A DNA stretch of 64,000 nt from Lachnospiraceae bacterium. GTDB taxonomy: Bacteria > Bacillota > Clostridia > Lachnospirales > Lachnospiraceae. Of this stretch, positions 7,209 to 15,582 are shown one piece after another; the stretch's first letter is position 1; the number at the start of each line of letters is the position of its first letter. The notes beneath the pieces were generated by a model that saw nothing but the letters and a program-made list of their open reading frames with translations, was not told the origin of the DNA and did no database searches. Made by a program: the position numbers and the translations under genes. Location of the stretch: positions 1 to 64,000 of the forward strand of contig JAFXXN010000107.1 in NCBI GenBank assembly GCA_017542245.1, given 5' to 3'.

Positions 7209-8969
7209 CTATTGATTTTTAGTTTTCCTTACCTTCATACTGTAATGATCATTTCCTGTACTGATATCCACTGAAGTTTTCCCGTTTATAATATCAAAGC
7301 CGAAATCCTGTTCAGCTATTTCAACATGCTCTATATCAGATAATGATACCTTTGTACTCTTTATTTCAAGATTCGATCCAAGACTTGTAACCATATCATA
7401 TCCGTCAATCATAGTATTATCACTCATTAGAATGACACTTGCCTGCTTTTTCATTTGCATGGATACTGTAGCTTCTCCATTGGCGGGAATATCAACAGTA
7501 AATGATTGACACATAAGACGATTCATAATTAAAGCATCCCGGACTATCATCTCAAGGCTGCCATCACTATAACGGTTAACAGGTGCATCTGAAATAAGCC
7601 CATAACTCTCCATAAGCTCTGCTAAAAGCCCGAGATTGTATTCATCTGAGATAGAATTATAAATATACCTGGAATTATCCGATTTTTCTGAAGAGTAACC
7701 AATATATTCATCTGCATACTCTTTATACAGCCTGCCGAGTATCTCACCCAGAATACTCTCATATCTGACTATCGTACATCCTGCACCTTCAAGTTCCGTA
7801 TCACATCCTCCGTTCGTATATGCTTTTAGTGTATAGTCTCCTATATCTTCTCCAAGCACGATCATATATGCACTCTTTCCATAATCAGCGTTATACTCTT
7901 TTGGGATAAAACCGCCATAACTACGCTCGCCTGAATTTTTAAGGCTGTATCCATTAAAACGGTATGTCATAATAGTCGTTTTTCCTGTATCTGCCTTAAA
8001 GCTTATGTTCAGATACGGTGCTCCTGAAAAATCTTCTGCATACCTGTCCTTTAATTCATATACAATTACCTTTTGGTCAAATCCGGGCAGTTCATCCATA
8101 GTCAGAGAAATATAGCCTGACTCAATTAGTTTCTTATATTCCTCCCAGTTCTTAACATCTGATATATTAAAGGTTGTTTTTACAGGAGGCTGCTCTCCTG
8201 CACCGGTAAATGAGCCGGAAAACGGTCCGATTTTAAGGTCAGCTTTAATTGTTTGCCCATTGACACTAACAACCGGTACTTTCTGATATGCATCAGTGAG
8301 TTTGCCCACAAAAGGATATAGTAAAGTTAACTGCTTGTCCTCATTTGTCGAATTAACCAAACGGTAGCTGTCCGTAACCAGACTCATAGACTCATGTATT
8401 TCATATGAAAATGTCTGTTCCACGCCATTCATTACTACAATATCCGTTTGTGTTTTATTTACATATGGAGAAAAGCCAAAATCTATATCTCTTTCGACCA
8501 TGATATCCGAAACAGGGTCCATAGAATACAGTGGAAATACCGGTCCCTCATACCTGGTAAAACCATAACCATATTCTTTTCCGCCATCGACACCTCCATC
8601 GACAATGAGATCTTTATCCTGCTGATTTGAGCTTGCCGTATCGCCCGGACACGAGGTGGGTCCATTACTGCCGGTATATCCACCCATTTCATCAGTATGT
8701 GTATTAGTATAGGTCTTATTATTCTTATTAGGCCTAAATATCATTATTCCAACAATGACCACAAGAATCAAGCTGGCTGCAAGTGCTACCCATTTAGCTA
8801 TTATCATGCCTTTTTTATTTTTCTTTAATTCTACCGGTATTGCTTCTTTCTGCAGTAACTCATGTTTTTTATCTGCAAAATGGTTTTCACCCTTTATATT
8901 CGTCTCACTTTCTTCTAGTATAGAATCATCAAGATCATTCAGAGCTTCAAACAAATCTTTTTCAGTCAT
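7209..8969 (-). CDS. Membrane-anchored anti-sigma-like protein with large extracellular domain
   Basis: A 586-residue protein: acidic cytoplasmic N-terminus (1-52), one membrane helix at about 55-78 (WVALAASLILVVIVGIMIF), a Gly/Ser/Asn-rich linker to about 130, and an extracellular region of about 450 residues without a motif I recognise. The start overlaps the stop of the upstream ECF sigma gene by eight bases, and the N-terminus (M..KDLFEALNDLDDSIL) resembles that of the protein at 364-1587 (MKNDDLFDLSEYLDESYI). By position and layout it should be the cognate anti-sigma factor. What the large outer domain senses is unknown. Confidence 0.6.
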   Translation of the reverse strand: MTEKDLFEALNDLDDSILEESETNIKGENHFADKKHELLQKEAIPVELKKNKKGMIIAKWVALAASLILVVIVGIMIFRPNKNNKTYTNTHTDEMGGYTGSNGPTSCPGDTASSNQQDKDLIVDGGVDGGKEYGYGFTRYEGPVFPLYSMDPVSDIMVERDIDFGFSPYVNKTQTDIVVMNGVEQTFSYEIHESMSLVTDSYRLVNSTNEDKQLTLLYPFVGKLTDAYQKVPVVSVNGQTIKADLKIGPFSGSFTGAGEQPPVKTTFNISDVKNWEEYKKLIESGYISLTMDELPGFDQKVIVYELKDRYAEDFSGAPYLNISFKADTGKTTIMTYRFNGYSLKNSGERSYGGFIPKEYNADYGKSAYMIVLGEDIGDYTLKAYTNGGCDTELEGAGCTIVRYESILGEILGRLYKEYADEYIGYSSEKSDNSRYIYNSISDEYNLGLLAELMESYGLISDAPVNRYSDGSLEMIVRDALIMNRLMCQSFTVDIPANGEATVSMQMKKQASVILMSDNTMIDGYDMVTSLGSNLEIKSTKVSLSDIEHVEIAEQDFGFDIINGKTSVDISTGNDHYSMKVRKTKNQ

Positions 8970-9525
8970 CCATATACCCTTCTTTCTGCAAATATTTCTT
9001 AAGGTCCTTTCTTGTACGGCTCAAGATTACCATGATATTGTTCTCTGTAAGTCCATATCTTTCTGCGATTTCTTTTACAGAGTCAACAAAGAAGTAACGT
9101 CTCACAAATATATTTCTTTCACGCTGAGACATGGTACCTACATATTTACGAATGCAGGCACTAAGTTCTTTTCCTTCATATGCCTTTTCTACGTCAGTGT
9201 TATCCGCGATGCTCTCAGCCAGTTCTTCAAGTACCAGAGTCATCTCTCCGCCGCCTCTCTTTTTTGCAACATTTGCATTAAACTTATTAAACGACAGATT
9301 ACGGACAATCTTTGCCAAATACATACGAAAATTACCGGGCTTAGTCGGCGGTATCGAGTTCCACACTTTAAGCCAGGTATCATTTACGCACTCCTCAGAA
9401 TCTTCTTCGTTTTGTAAAATATTGTTAGCTATGAACCGGCAGTAAGCTCCGTACTTATGATCCGTTTCCGTGATCGCATTTTCATCTCTCTGCCAATACA
9501 TCTCAATAATCTGGTAATCTTCCAT
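8962..9525 (-). CDS. ECF-type RNA polymerase sigma factor
   Basis: A 187-residue sigma factor. Region 2 contains CRFIANNILQNEEDSEECVNDTWLKVWN, and region 4 contains MSQRERNIFVRRYFF and a helix-turn-helix ending in NNIMVILSRTRKDLKKYL. GGAGG stands ten bases before the ATG. It heads a two-gene operon with the anti-sigma-like protein and is a distant paralogue of the sigma factor at 1584-2144. Both carry the same 22-base box just upstream, which suggests that they recognise similar promoters or control each other. Confidence 0.88.
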   Translation of the reverse strand: MEDYQIIEMYWQRDENAITETDHKYGAYCRFIANNILQNEEDSEECVNDTWLKVWNSIPPTKPGNFRMYLAKIVRNLSFNKFNANVAKKRGGGEMTLVLEELAESIADNTDVEKAYEGKELSACIRKYVGTMSQRERNIFVRRYFFVDSVKEIAERYGLTENNIMVILSRTRKDLKKYLQKEGYMDD

Positions 9526-9540
9526 TCAAAAAACCTCCGG

Positions 9541-9562
9541 TAAAGGACCCTTCACTATATAT
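9541..9562 (-). promoter_or_regulatory. ECF autoregulatory box, copy 2
   Basis: It is identical to 2166-2187 at 21 of 22 positions; the one change turns the palindrome AAGGATCCTT into AAGGGTCCTT. It starts 16 bases before the sigma start codon. GTAACC lies 15 bases upstream of the AT-rich core, against 19 bases for GCAACC in the other copy. Confidence 0.5.
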
Positions 9563-9695
9563 GACAGGAAAAAGATGGGTTACCTTACAAAGTATCTCAT
9601 TTATGTCTTATACCATATTAGACAAAAAATATCAAATTATCTTACAGGCAATTTTCACGCCCATCCACAATTTTCAAAAATTTTTATTTTCTCTA

Positions 9696-9724
9696 TTGAC
9701 ATATTTAAATGTATGTGTTATAAA
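9696..9724 (+). promoter_or_regulatory. Promoter of the GGDEF gene
   Basis: TTGACA at 9696-9701 and TATAAA at 9719-9724 are separated by 17 bases. A leader of about 120 bases follows before the start codon at 9851. No riboswitch fold was recognised in the leader. The remainder of 9563-9695 is AT-rich with nothing else identifiable. Confidence 0.75.
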
Positions 9725-9850
9725 ATAATTGTTTTCAGATATTATTTTTAAAATAATATGTCTGTATAATATTTATGGCTAATATTAATCGTGTCCGACT
9801 TAACCGGAAAAAGCCGGACCATGCAGGTCACCTGCAGAAAGGAGGAACTT

Positions 9851-10573
9851 ATGGCAAAGAAAATCACAGAAGTTGAAACTACCCAAAGACCGATCACAGT
9901 TGAGGATCACAAGAAACTGAACAAAAGACATGAGGCCAAAAACCTCAACGCAGTAAACAAAGCACTTGGATTTCCTAACGGAGACGAATTTGAAAGCGAT
10001 CTTACAGAAATTCTGAACAGCGACTGTGAGGAGAAAGGTGAAACGGTTGTTATCGCACTTATTGATTTCGATAACTTTCTTCATATCAATAAGGATTTCG
10101 GAACTGACGTCGGAGATAAGGTTTTGATCGACACCGGTCTTTACATTAAGGGAAAGGCACCCGAAGACGCCAAGGTATATCGTATCGGTGGTGATGAATT
10201 CGGTATTATTTTCAAGGGACTAACTGAGAGAGAGGATATTTTCTTATTCCTAAATGATCTTAAGAATAATTTTAATGTCAAGACGCCCGACGGTGCAGCA
10301 CAGACGCTCACTATCGGTATGGCTACCGCGTTTATTGATGCTACCCGTTATGCTGAGCTTGTAAGAAAAGCTGACGGAGCACTATATCGTGCAAAAGTAC
10401 AGGGTGGAAACAGGGTTGTTATGGCAAGGGAGGAAAAAATGGTTCCCAAAACCAGTCACTTCACCCAGGACCAGCTTCAGCGTCTCGCAAAACTTTCCAA
10501 ACGTGAAGGTATAGGTGAAGCTATATTGCTCAGAGAAGCTCTGGATATGCTGCTCAAAAAATATGATATTTAA
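9851..10573 (+). CDS. GGDEF-domain protein (probable diguanylate cyclase)
   Basis: From ATG 9851, which follows AAAGGAGGAACTT, the protein has 240 residues. The GGDEF domain spans about residues 35-185 and keeps the metal-site FDNFLHINKDFG region and an intact signature, RIGGDEFGIIF, so c-di-GMP synthesis from two GTP is plausible. There is no membrane segment and no recognisable sensory domain. A basic C-terminal tail of about 45 residues follows, with a helix (FTQDQLQRLAKLSKREGIGEAILLREALDMLLKKY) that looks like a ribbon-helix-helix or dimerisation element. The gene is monocistronic between a strong promoter and a strong terminator. Confidence 0.8.
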   Translation: MAKKITEVETTQRPITVEDHKKLNKRHEAKNLNAVNKALGFPNGDEFESDLTEILNSDCEEKGETVVIALIDFDNFLHINKDFGTDVGDKVLIDTGLYIKGKAPEDAKVYRIGGDEFGIIFKGLTEREDIFLFLNDLKNNFNVKTPDGAAQTLTIGMATAFIDATRYAELVRKADGALYRAKVQGGNRVVMAREEKMVPKTSHFTQDQLQRLAKLSKREGIGEAILLREALDMLLKKYDI

Positions 10574-10583
10574 TTAACGTTAA

Positions 10584-10628
10584 GCAGGACGGTTCTTAAT
10601 CTAAGAGCCGTCCTGCATTGTCATTTTG
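10584..10628 (+). terminator. Terminator of the GGDEF gene
   Basis: Fifteen bases at 10584-10598 (GCAGGACGGTTCTTA) pair almost perfectly with 10602-10616, followed by ATTGTCATTTTGTT. Confidence 0.85.
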
Positions 10629-10717
10629 TTCGTATCATTACTTTCTTTCCTGAAAACGCGATACTTAATTTAAGAATATTTTTACTCTTTCATCTATTAA
10701 GTCAAATTGTTTCTTGA

Positions 10718-10815
10718 TTTCGCAATAAACATCCCGCAATATGTCATTTCTTAATTGATATATTGCGAAATAATATCGATATATTGCGAAATAAACCTGA
10801 TATTTTGCGAATAAA
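10718..10815. repeat. Three 21-bp-period repeats with an inverted half-copy
   Basis: GATATATTGCGAAATAA begins at 10757 and again at 10778; a diverged copy (GATATTTTGCGAATAAA) begins at 10799. The period is exactly 21 bases, two helical turns. An inverted TTTCGCAATAAA lies at 10718-10728. The stretch 10629-10814 between the GGDEF gene and the next terminator has no open frame of note. Multimeric protein binding is a reasonable guess; the binding protein is unknown. Confidence 0.7.
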
Positions 10816-10850
10816 TATACCGCCAGAGGATAAAACCACCGACGGTATAT
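10815..10850 (-). terminator. Probable terminator of the moxR-DUF58 gene group
   Basis: ATATACCG at 10815-10822 pairs with CGGTATAT at 10843-10850; on the minus strand TTTATT follows. It lies about 50 bases after the stop of the gene at 10902. Confidence 0.5.
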
Positions 10851-10901
10851 TCAGGATTATTTCAATTTTGTTATATCAGTTAATACTCTCGCTTTAAATC
10901 T

Positions 10902-12188
10902 TCACGAATCTATTATCTCCTGGCAGATTTTCTTCATAGCCTCGGCATCTTTTTCGGTTATTTCCTGATCTGAATACCTTGCCCTGTCATAGATATCTGC
11001 CATATCTCTTCTGTTCATGGCTGTACCGCACTCACCTGAAGTAAAATATGCCAAACGGCCTGTATCTCCGGATTTACATATCCTAAAGACTTTCTCTTTT
11101 GTTGTTTTTTTGTATTCCCGTCGGATTTTTTCCGCAGGAGTAAGGAACAATTTAAACTGTCTCTTTTTATTTTCTTTCAGACTTGCCTTATCGCAGCTTT
11201 CCCTGACATCTGTCACAACATTATCCACTACCACACCGGGTTGATCGATCTTGAAATTAAGAAGGCTTAGTATTTTCAGAGCAAGCTTGTACAATGCATA
11301 GAGAATAAGCAGGATCAGCAGAATTATTATCACTTTTTCCATGATCCGTCCAAAAAGTGACTGTTCTCTAAGTTCCCCCTGCCCAAGCTGTGTGGTCAGA
11401 GAATCAAAATCATTATAATCAAGCGGCGTAGATTCCGGAGGAGTCTTATCCGGATTTGAAAAGATTTTTTTCAATAACTGTTTAAAATAATATCCGATTT
11501 TACCGGAAATAAACTCCCATAACCTTGTAAGGCTATCCATATTGGCTATGATAAAGAATATCCCGGCGGATATCCCGACATATATGATCACATTTTTAAG
11601 TCCCGCTCCCATAATTTCACTTTTCGGGAAGAATCCGGCACTTCTTTCATTCAATCTGACAAATTTCGTATACCTTCCAAAATAATGCTGCATAAAGAAC
11701 ATTGAAAAAAGGCATATCAAAAGATTTCGATACATCTCGGTTACTTCTGGATAATTCGTAATAACCAGTACAAAAAACGGTACACATATCAGAAGCGAGA
11801 TAACCGGTATAGGATAGCTATCGTCCTCCTGTTCAAGCCCTCCGTTTTGTTTAAGTATTGAAAGTACGGCATAAAACAGTGCAAATACAGCATGAAGCCC
11901 ACAGAACAAAAGTTCGGGAAGCGCCGCAGCCGCCATTAATAATACTACGAGAAAATGTAATGGGATGGACAGTAATAATTTATCAGTCTTTATCCTGATA
12001 AAATAATTCAATATAAGCCCAATGCCCATTAACCCCCAGCCTATTAAGCTCAAACGACCTATTCCGTAGACCTCAGACAGCATGACAGATAAACCGTATG
12101 CCAAACCAAACACACTCCAGTGGTTCGTTTGGGTAACGATTATCTCTCTGACCATTATTAAGGTTTTTTCTTTTGTCGATACTGTCAT
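10902..12188 (-). CDS. Polytopic membrane protein with DUF4129-like C-terminus
   Basis: A 428-residue protein with about seven hydrophobic segments in the first 210 residues, another at about 290-310, and a soluble C-terminal domain. The last 70 residues (REYKKTTKEKVF, then GECGTAMNRRD, then YDRARYSDQEIT) match the DUF4129 pattern of a helical bundle ending in a YxxARYS box. DUF4129 proteins usually stand next to MoxR and DUF58 genes, as here: the gene follows DUF58 by 32 bases. No transglutaminase domain is present. Its role is unknown, probably in envelope quality control with the two upstream genes. Confidence 0.6.
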   Translation of the reverse strand: MTVSTKEKTLIMVREIIVTQTNHWSVFGLAYGLSVMLSEVYGIGRLSLIGWGLMGIGLILNYFIRIKTDKLLLSIPLHFLVVLLMAAAALPELLFCGLHAVFALFYAVLSILKQNGGLEQEDDSYPIPVISLLICVPFFVLVITNYPEVTEMYRNLLICLFSMFFMQHYFGRYTKFVRLNERSAGFFPKSEIMGAGLKNVIIYVGISAGIFFIIANMDSLTRLWEFISGKIGYYFKQLLKKIFSNPDKTPPESTPLDYNDFDSLTTQLGQGELREQSLFGRIMEKVIIILLILLILYALYKLALKILSLLNFKIDQPGVVVDNVVTDVRESCDKASLKENKKRQFKLFLTPAEKIRREYKKTTKEKVFRICKSGDTGRLAYFTSGECGTAMNRRDMADIYDRARYSDQEITEKDAEAMKKICQEIIDS

Positions 12189-12220
12189 ACCTTTTCCCTA
12201 TATCAATCTTAAGTGCATTG

Positions 12221-13348
12221 TCACTTCATCCAGTTCTTTACCGGAAGCATTCGGGTTAAAAGCGTGGGCGTTATACCCATAGTAGAAATTCCTGACATTA
12301 TATAAAACCACAGAAAGCTCATATGCATGCTGTCATAACTTAGAAGAAGCCTCTGGAACTCATCATATGAGTTAACGGAAATATAATAATCGCACATGCT
12401 TCCGTCTCCGTCCATAATGATTTTTTCAAAGGATTGTATCATATCTTCCGCTGTTTCTTTTAGGTCTATACGTGCCAGTGCCCTGTATATTTCCTGCTCA
12501 TGTATCCTGCCTCTTCCGCGTTTTATACGTATGGTACGGTGACTCAGACAATCCACCCCATTGCTGTAAAGAGCAAATTCCATATCTTCCTGAGTAAAAT
12601 TCTTTACAAGTCCTGCTGCCACTTTTATGGCAGCTTCACAGGCTTCAGAACGTTTGATCACTCCGTTGTCCTCTAAATTAAGGAATATCCTTACCACTTT
12701 TTGCGACGTAAAGTCACGCATGTTTACTCTGAGATCCCCTGTTCTCGCCGTAGCCTTCCAGTTTATACTCTTCATACTGTCGTATGGCTGATATTCACGG
12801 ATTCCACGAAATTCAAACGGATCTTCTATCAGATGAGCCTTGCTTTTTATCTCTCCGTTTATCCATTGAAGCGAGTTCCTGAACTCAGATGTATCAAAAG
12901 GCCTCGGAAGTACATATATCTCATCATAAAGCTTATACATCAAAACCGTTTCAAGGGTAAAGAACATATCTGTTCCTACAAGTTCTGCATCTTTTATATT
13001 GTACAGGCCTCTTTTGTGAGCCATGAAAGTGATGCTTCTTGTAAGCTTTTCCCTGCCCCCAAGCGAAAACACATCGTTTCTGTAATAATTATCCGTGTTC
13101 TGATTTGTAGTAGTATTATCAAACATAAGATTTCTGCTGGTCAGGAATTTACATTTTATCATCGGAAGTGGAAGTCTTTTTGCATTTGTTATGGTCTCGA
13201 TCAGTCTTCCGTGTTCTCCTTCAAAAATCTCCTTACCTTCAAAATGTATGTCTACTGAAAGTTTCTTGGCCCAGTTTTTCATATAGATCAGACGTTGGAT
13301 AAAATACAGAACAGCTGCCATGATAATTATGGCGATAAACTGTATCAT
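12221..13348 (-). CDS. DUF58 domain protein
   Basis: A 375-residue protein with a membrane helix at 1-20, a beta-sandwich-like region of about 100 residues, and then the DUF58 core with FRGIREYQPYDSMKSINWKATARTG (split by the family consensus as F.g.R.Y..gD....INW..sAR). A vWA-like domain follows. The start overlaps the moxR stop by four bases. MoxR-DUF58 pairs act together, the AAA+ partner remodelling targets presented by the vWA-like protein. The target here is unknown. Confidence 0.85.
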   Translation of the reverse strand: MIQFIAIIIMAAVLYFIQRLIYMKNWAKKLSVDIHFEGKEIFEGEHGRLIETITNAKRLPLPMIKCKFLTSRNLMFDNTTTNQNTDNYYRNDVFSLGGREKLTRSITFMAHKRGLYNIKDAELVGTDMFFTLETVLMYKLYDEIYVLPRPFDTSEFRNSLQWINGEIKSKAHLIEDPFEFRGIREYQPYDSMKSINWKATARTGDLRVNMRDFTSQKVVRIFLNLEDNGVIKRSEACEAAIKVAAGLVKNFTQEDMEFALYSNGVDCLSHRTIRIKRGRGRIHEQEIYRALARIDLKETAEDMIQSFEKIIMDGDGSMCDYYISVNSYDEFQRLLLSYDSMHMSFLWFYIMSGISTMGITPTLLTRMLPVKNWMK

Positions 13349-14286
13349 TTAGAAAAATCCTCCGTAGGAACCTTTATACCTGCCATCATACCTGCTATTA
13401 CCTTCTGCGGATTGCCTATTCCGATACCAAGTTTTATCCTGTGTGCAAGTACTGGTACCGCTACTTCCTTAACATCATCCGGAACTACAAAATCCCTTCC
13501 GCTGATATATGCGTAAGCTTTTGCACAACGCATTAAGGCTATACTGCCTCTGGTACTAATACCTAAAGATATTTCCGGATGGTTACGGGATGCTGCTGCG
13601 ATATCAGCTATATACTCGGGTATACATTCATGCATCTTTATTTCCGATGCTCCCTTACGTATTCTTAACAGTTCGCCGGCATCAGCAACTTTCTCCAGTG
13701 TATCTAACGGATCACTGCCCATATATTTATTCAAAATGTCTATTTCTTCTTCTTTATCCGGGAGTCCAACCGAAAGCTTCATTATAAATCTGTCAAGCTC
13801 TGCTTCAGGAAGTGGAAAAGTTCCGGCGCTCTCTATTGGATTCTGTGTAGCAATAACAAAAAACGGAGCTTCAAGCTTCAAGGTCTCTCCGTCTATAGTT
13901 ACCTGCCTTTCCTCCATACATTCCAATAAACCGGCCTGTGTACGAGGTGTTGCCCTGTTTATCTCATCTGCAAGAAGAATGTTGGTGAAAACAGGTCCTT
14001 TACGGAGTATAAAATCATTTTCCTTACGGTTAAATACGTTAATACCGGTAATGTCGCTCGGAAGCAGGTCCGGTGTAAACTGTATTCTCGAAAAGTTTAT
14101 ATTCATTGACTTTGCAAGTGATTTTGCAAGTTTTGTTTTTCCTGTTCCGGGTACATCCTCAAGCAGGATGTGTCCGTCTGCTAACATCGCCGTAAGCATA
14201 AGCTTAACTGTTTCTTCTTTTCCTACTATAACCTTGCCAACATTTTCGGTTATTCTGTTTAAAAAAGCTTTTCCCTCTGTTTCCAT
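13345..14286 (-). CDS. MoxR-family AAA+ ATPase
   Basis: A 313-residue AAA+ protein. Walker A is DVPGTGKTKLAK at about 44-55, Walker B is ILLADEINRATPRTQ, sensor 1 is FVIATQNPIE, and the arginine-containing lid region follows (LSVGLPD). The length is typical for MoxR. GGAGAAGAAAA precedes the ATG. It starts 52 bases after rlmB with no terminator between, so it may be read through from the cysS promoter. It is the ATPase of the moxR-DUF58-DUF4129 group. Confidence 0.92.
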   Translation of the reverse strand: METEGKAFLNRITENVGKVIVGKEETVKLMLTAMLADGHILLEDVPGTGKTKLAKSLAKSMNINFSRIQFTPDLLPSDITGINVFNRKENDFILRKGPVFTNILLADEINRATPRTQAGLLECMEERQVTIDGETLKLEAPFFVIATQNPIESAGTFPLPEAELDRFIMKLSVGLPDKEEEIDILNKYMGSDPLDTLEKVADAGELLRIRKGASEIKMHECIPEYIADIAAASRNHPEISLGISTRGSIALMRCAKAYAYISGRDFVVPDDVKEVAVPVLAHRIKLGIGIGNPQKVIAGMMAGIKVPTEDFSK

Positions 14287-14338
14287 TTTTCTTCTCCTGT
14301 AAATAATTCTCTTCCCGTTTTCTTCCTAAACCTAATAA

Positions 14339-15076
14339 CTACATCCTCTGTCTTACTATCTCATAAGCAAGCACCCCTGCCGCTACAGAGGCATTCAATG
14401 AATCTATATCTCCTTTCATCGGAATAGATGCAATCATATCACAATGTTCTTTTACCAACCGCGAAACTCCTTCGCCTTCATTTCCTATCACCAGTCCTAT
14501 AGGTCCTTTCAAGTTGCACTTATACATGCACTCGCCGGTCATATCGGCACATACAAACCATAGACCCTGTTTCTTTAATTCTTCCATGGTTGCTGTCAGA
14601 TTGGTAACCTTTGCAACCGGAGTATAATTCAGTGCTCCGGCACTTGTTTTTGCAACAGTGGAAGTAAGTCCGACCGCTCTTCTTTTCGGTATAACAACCC
14701 CATGTGCACCGCAAAGATTAGCAGTTCGTATTATGGCTCCGAGATTATGCGGATCCTCTATTCCATCAAGCAGGAATATGAAAGGATCTTCCCCTTTTTC
14801 TTTTGCTTTGTCAAGTATCTCGCTGAGTTCTGCATACTCATATGCAGCAACATATGCTATTACTCCCTGATGATTATGGGTCTGTGACATCTGATCCAAT
14901 CTTTCCTTCTCAGTAAATTGGATAACAGCTTCTGTCTTTTTTGCTTCACGGAGAATCGTGTTTATTGGGCCGTCCTGCAGTCCCTTTTGTATAAAAATCT
15001 TGTCTATTGTCTTTTTAGCTCTTAATGCTTCAATCACGGCATTTCTGCCTTCAAGTGTAAGTTCTTCGAATCGCAT
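14339..15076 (-). CDS. rlmB: 23S rRNA (guanosine-2'-O-)-methyltransferase, RlmB/TrmH family
   Basis: A 245-residue SPOUT methyltransferase that transfers a methyl group from S-adenosylmethionine to a ribose 2'-hydroxyl. The N-terminal substrate-binding domain (EGRNAVIEAL) is followed by the knot motifs DGIEDPHNLGAIIRTANLCG, VIGNEGEGVSRLV and IPMKGDIDSLNASVAAGVL. It comes third in the conserved Firmicutes order cysS-mrnC-rlmB, nine bases after mrnC. The exact rRNA or tRNA position modified cannot be read from the sequence. Confidence 0.92.
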   Translation of the reverse strand: MRFEELTLEGRNAVIEALRAKKTIDKIFIQKGLQDGPINTILREAKKTEAVIQFTEKERLDQMSQTHNHQGVIAYVAAYEYAELSEILDKAKEKGEDPFIFLLDGIEDPHNLGAIIRTANLCGAHGVVIPKRRAVGLTSTVAKTSAGALNYTPVAKVTNLTATMEELKKQGLWFVCADMTGECMYKCNLKGPIGLVIGNEGEGVSRLVKEHCDMIASIPMKGDIDSLNASVAAGVLAYEIVRQRM

Positions 15077-15085
15077 TCTTATCTC

Positions 15086-15556
15086 CTACTTTGATTTTTC
15101 AAGCTTGTCAATGCCTTTCTCTACAAGCTCCAGTATCCTGTCTGTTTTCCCCTGTAAGTAAAGAAATCCGAGCATGGCTTCAAATCCGGTAGCAGCTCTG
15201 TAATCTGTTACAGTACCGCTTTTAGCTACACTACCGGATTTTGCATTTCTTCCTCTTTTATATGTTGCCATCTCTTCTTCAGAAAGTTCTTCCTCCAGCA
15301 AATGAAATATCATAGCCTGGGTCGGAGCTTTTGCATATCCTGAAGATTTTTTATTCAGATCATTTACATGGCTCATACCGTCTTTTACCAGTTTGGTCCT
15401 GATAATAAGTTCATATACGGCATCCCCCAGATATGCCAGTGTTAATGCAGGCACCTGTCTGATGTCACTGTTATCATTCTCTGTAAAGTGTTTTTTTATT
15501 TTTTCACAGCTTTCAGGACAGAGTCCGAAGCTTTTATCTGTTTTTTCCGAATTCAT
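15086..15556 (-). CDS. mrnC: Mini-ribonuclease III
   Basis: A 156-residue protein with an RNase III catalytic domain but no double-stranded-RNA-binding domain. The helix ALTLAYLGDAVYELIIRTKLV carries the conserved Asp and Glu, and the C-terminal part has YRAATGFEAMLGFLYL with the second acidic residue. In Bacillus the enzyme trims 23S rRNA precursor ends. It lies between cysS and rlmB, its usual place. The first 30 residues, before the domain, are a charged extension. Confidence 0.92.
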   Translation of the reverse strand: MNSEKTDKSFGLCPESCEKIKKHFTENDNSDIRQVPALTLAYLGDAVYELIIRTKLVKDGMSHVNDLNKKSSGYAKAPTQAMIFHLLEEELSEEEMATYKRGRNAKSGSVAKSGTVTDYRAATGFEAMLGFLYLQGKTDRILELVEKGIDKLEKSK

Positions 15557-15582
15557 CTTTTCTGTCTTCTTTTAAAGCTTAC

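Noticed and set aside
10757-10815. CRISPR array
   Set aside because: The period is 21 bases with 4-base gaps, no spacers of normal length and no cas genes.
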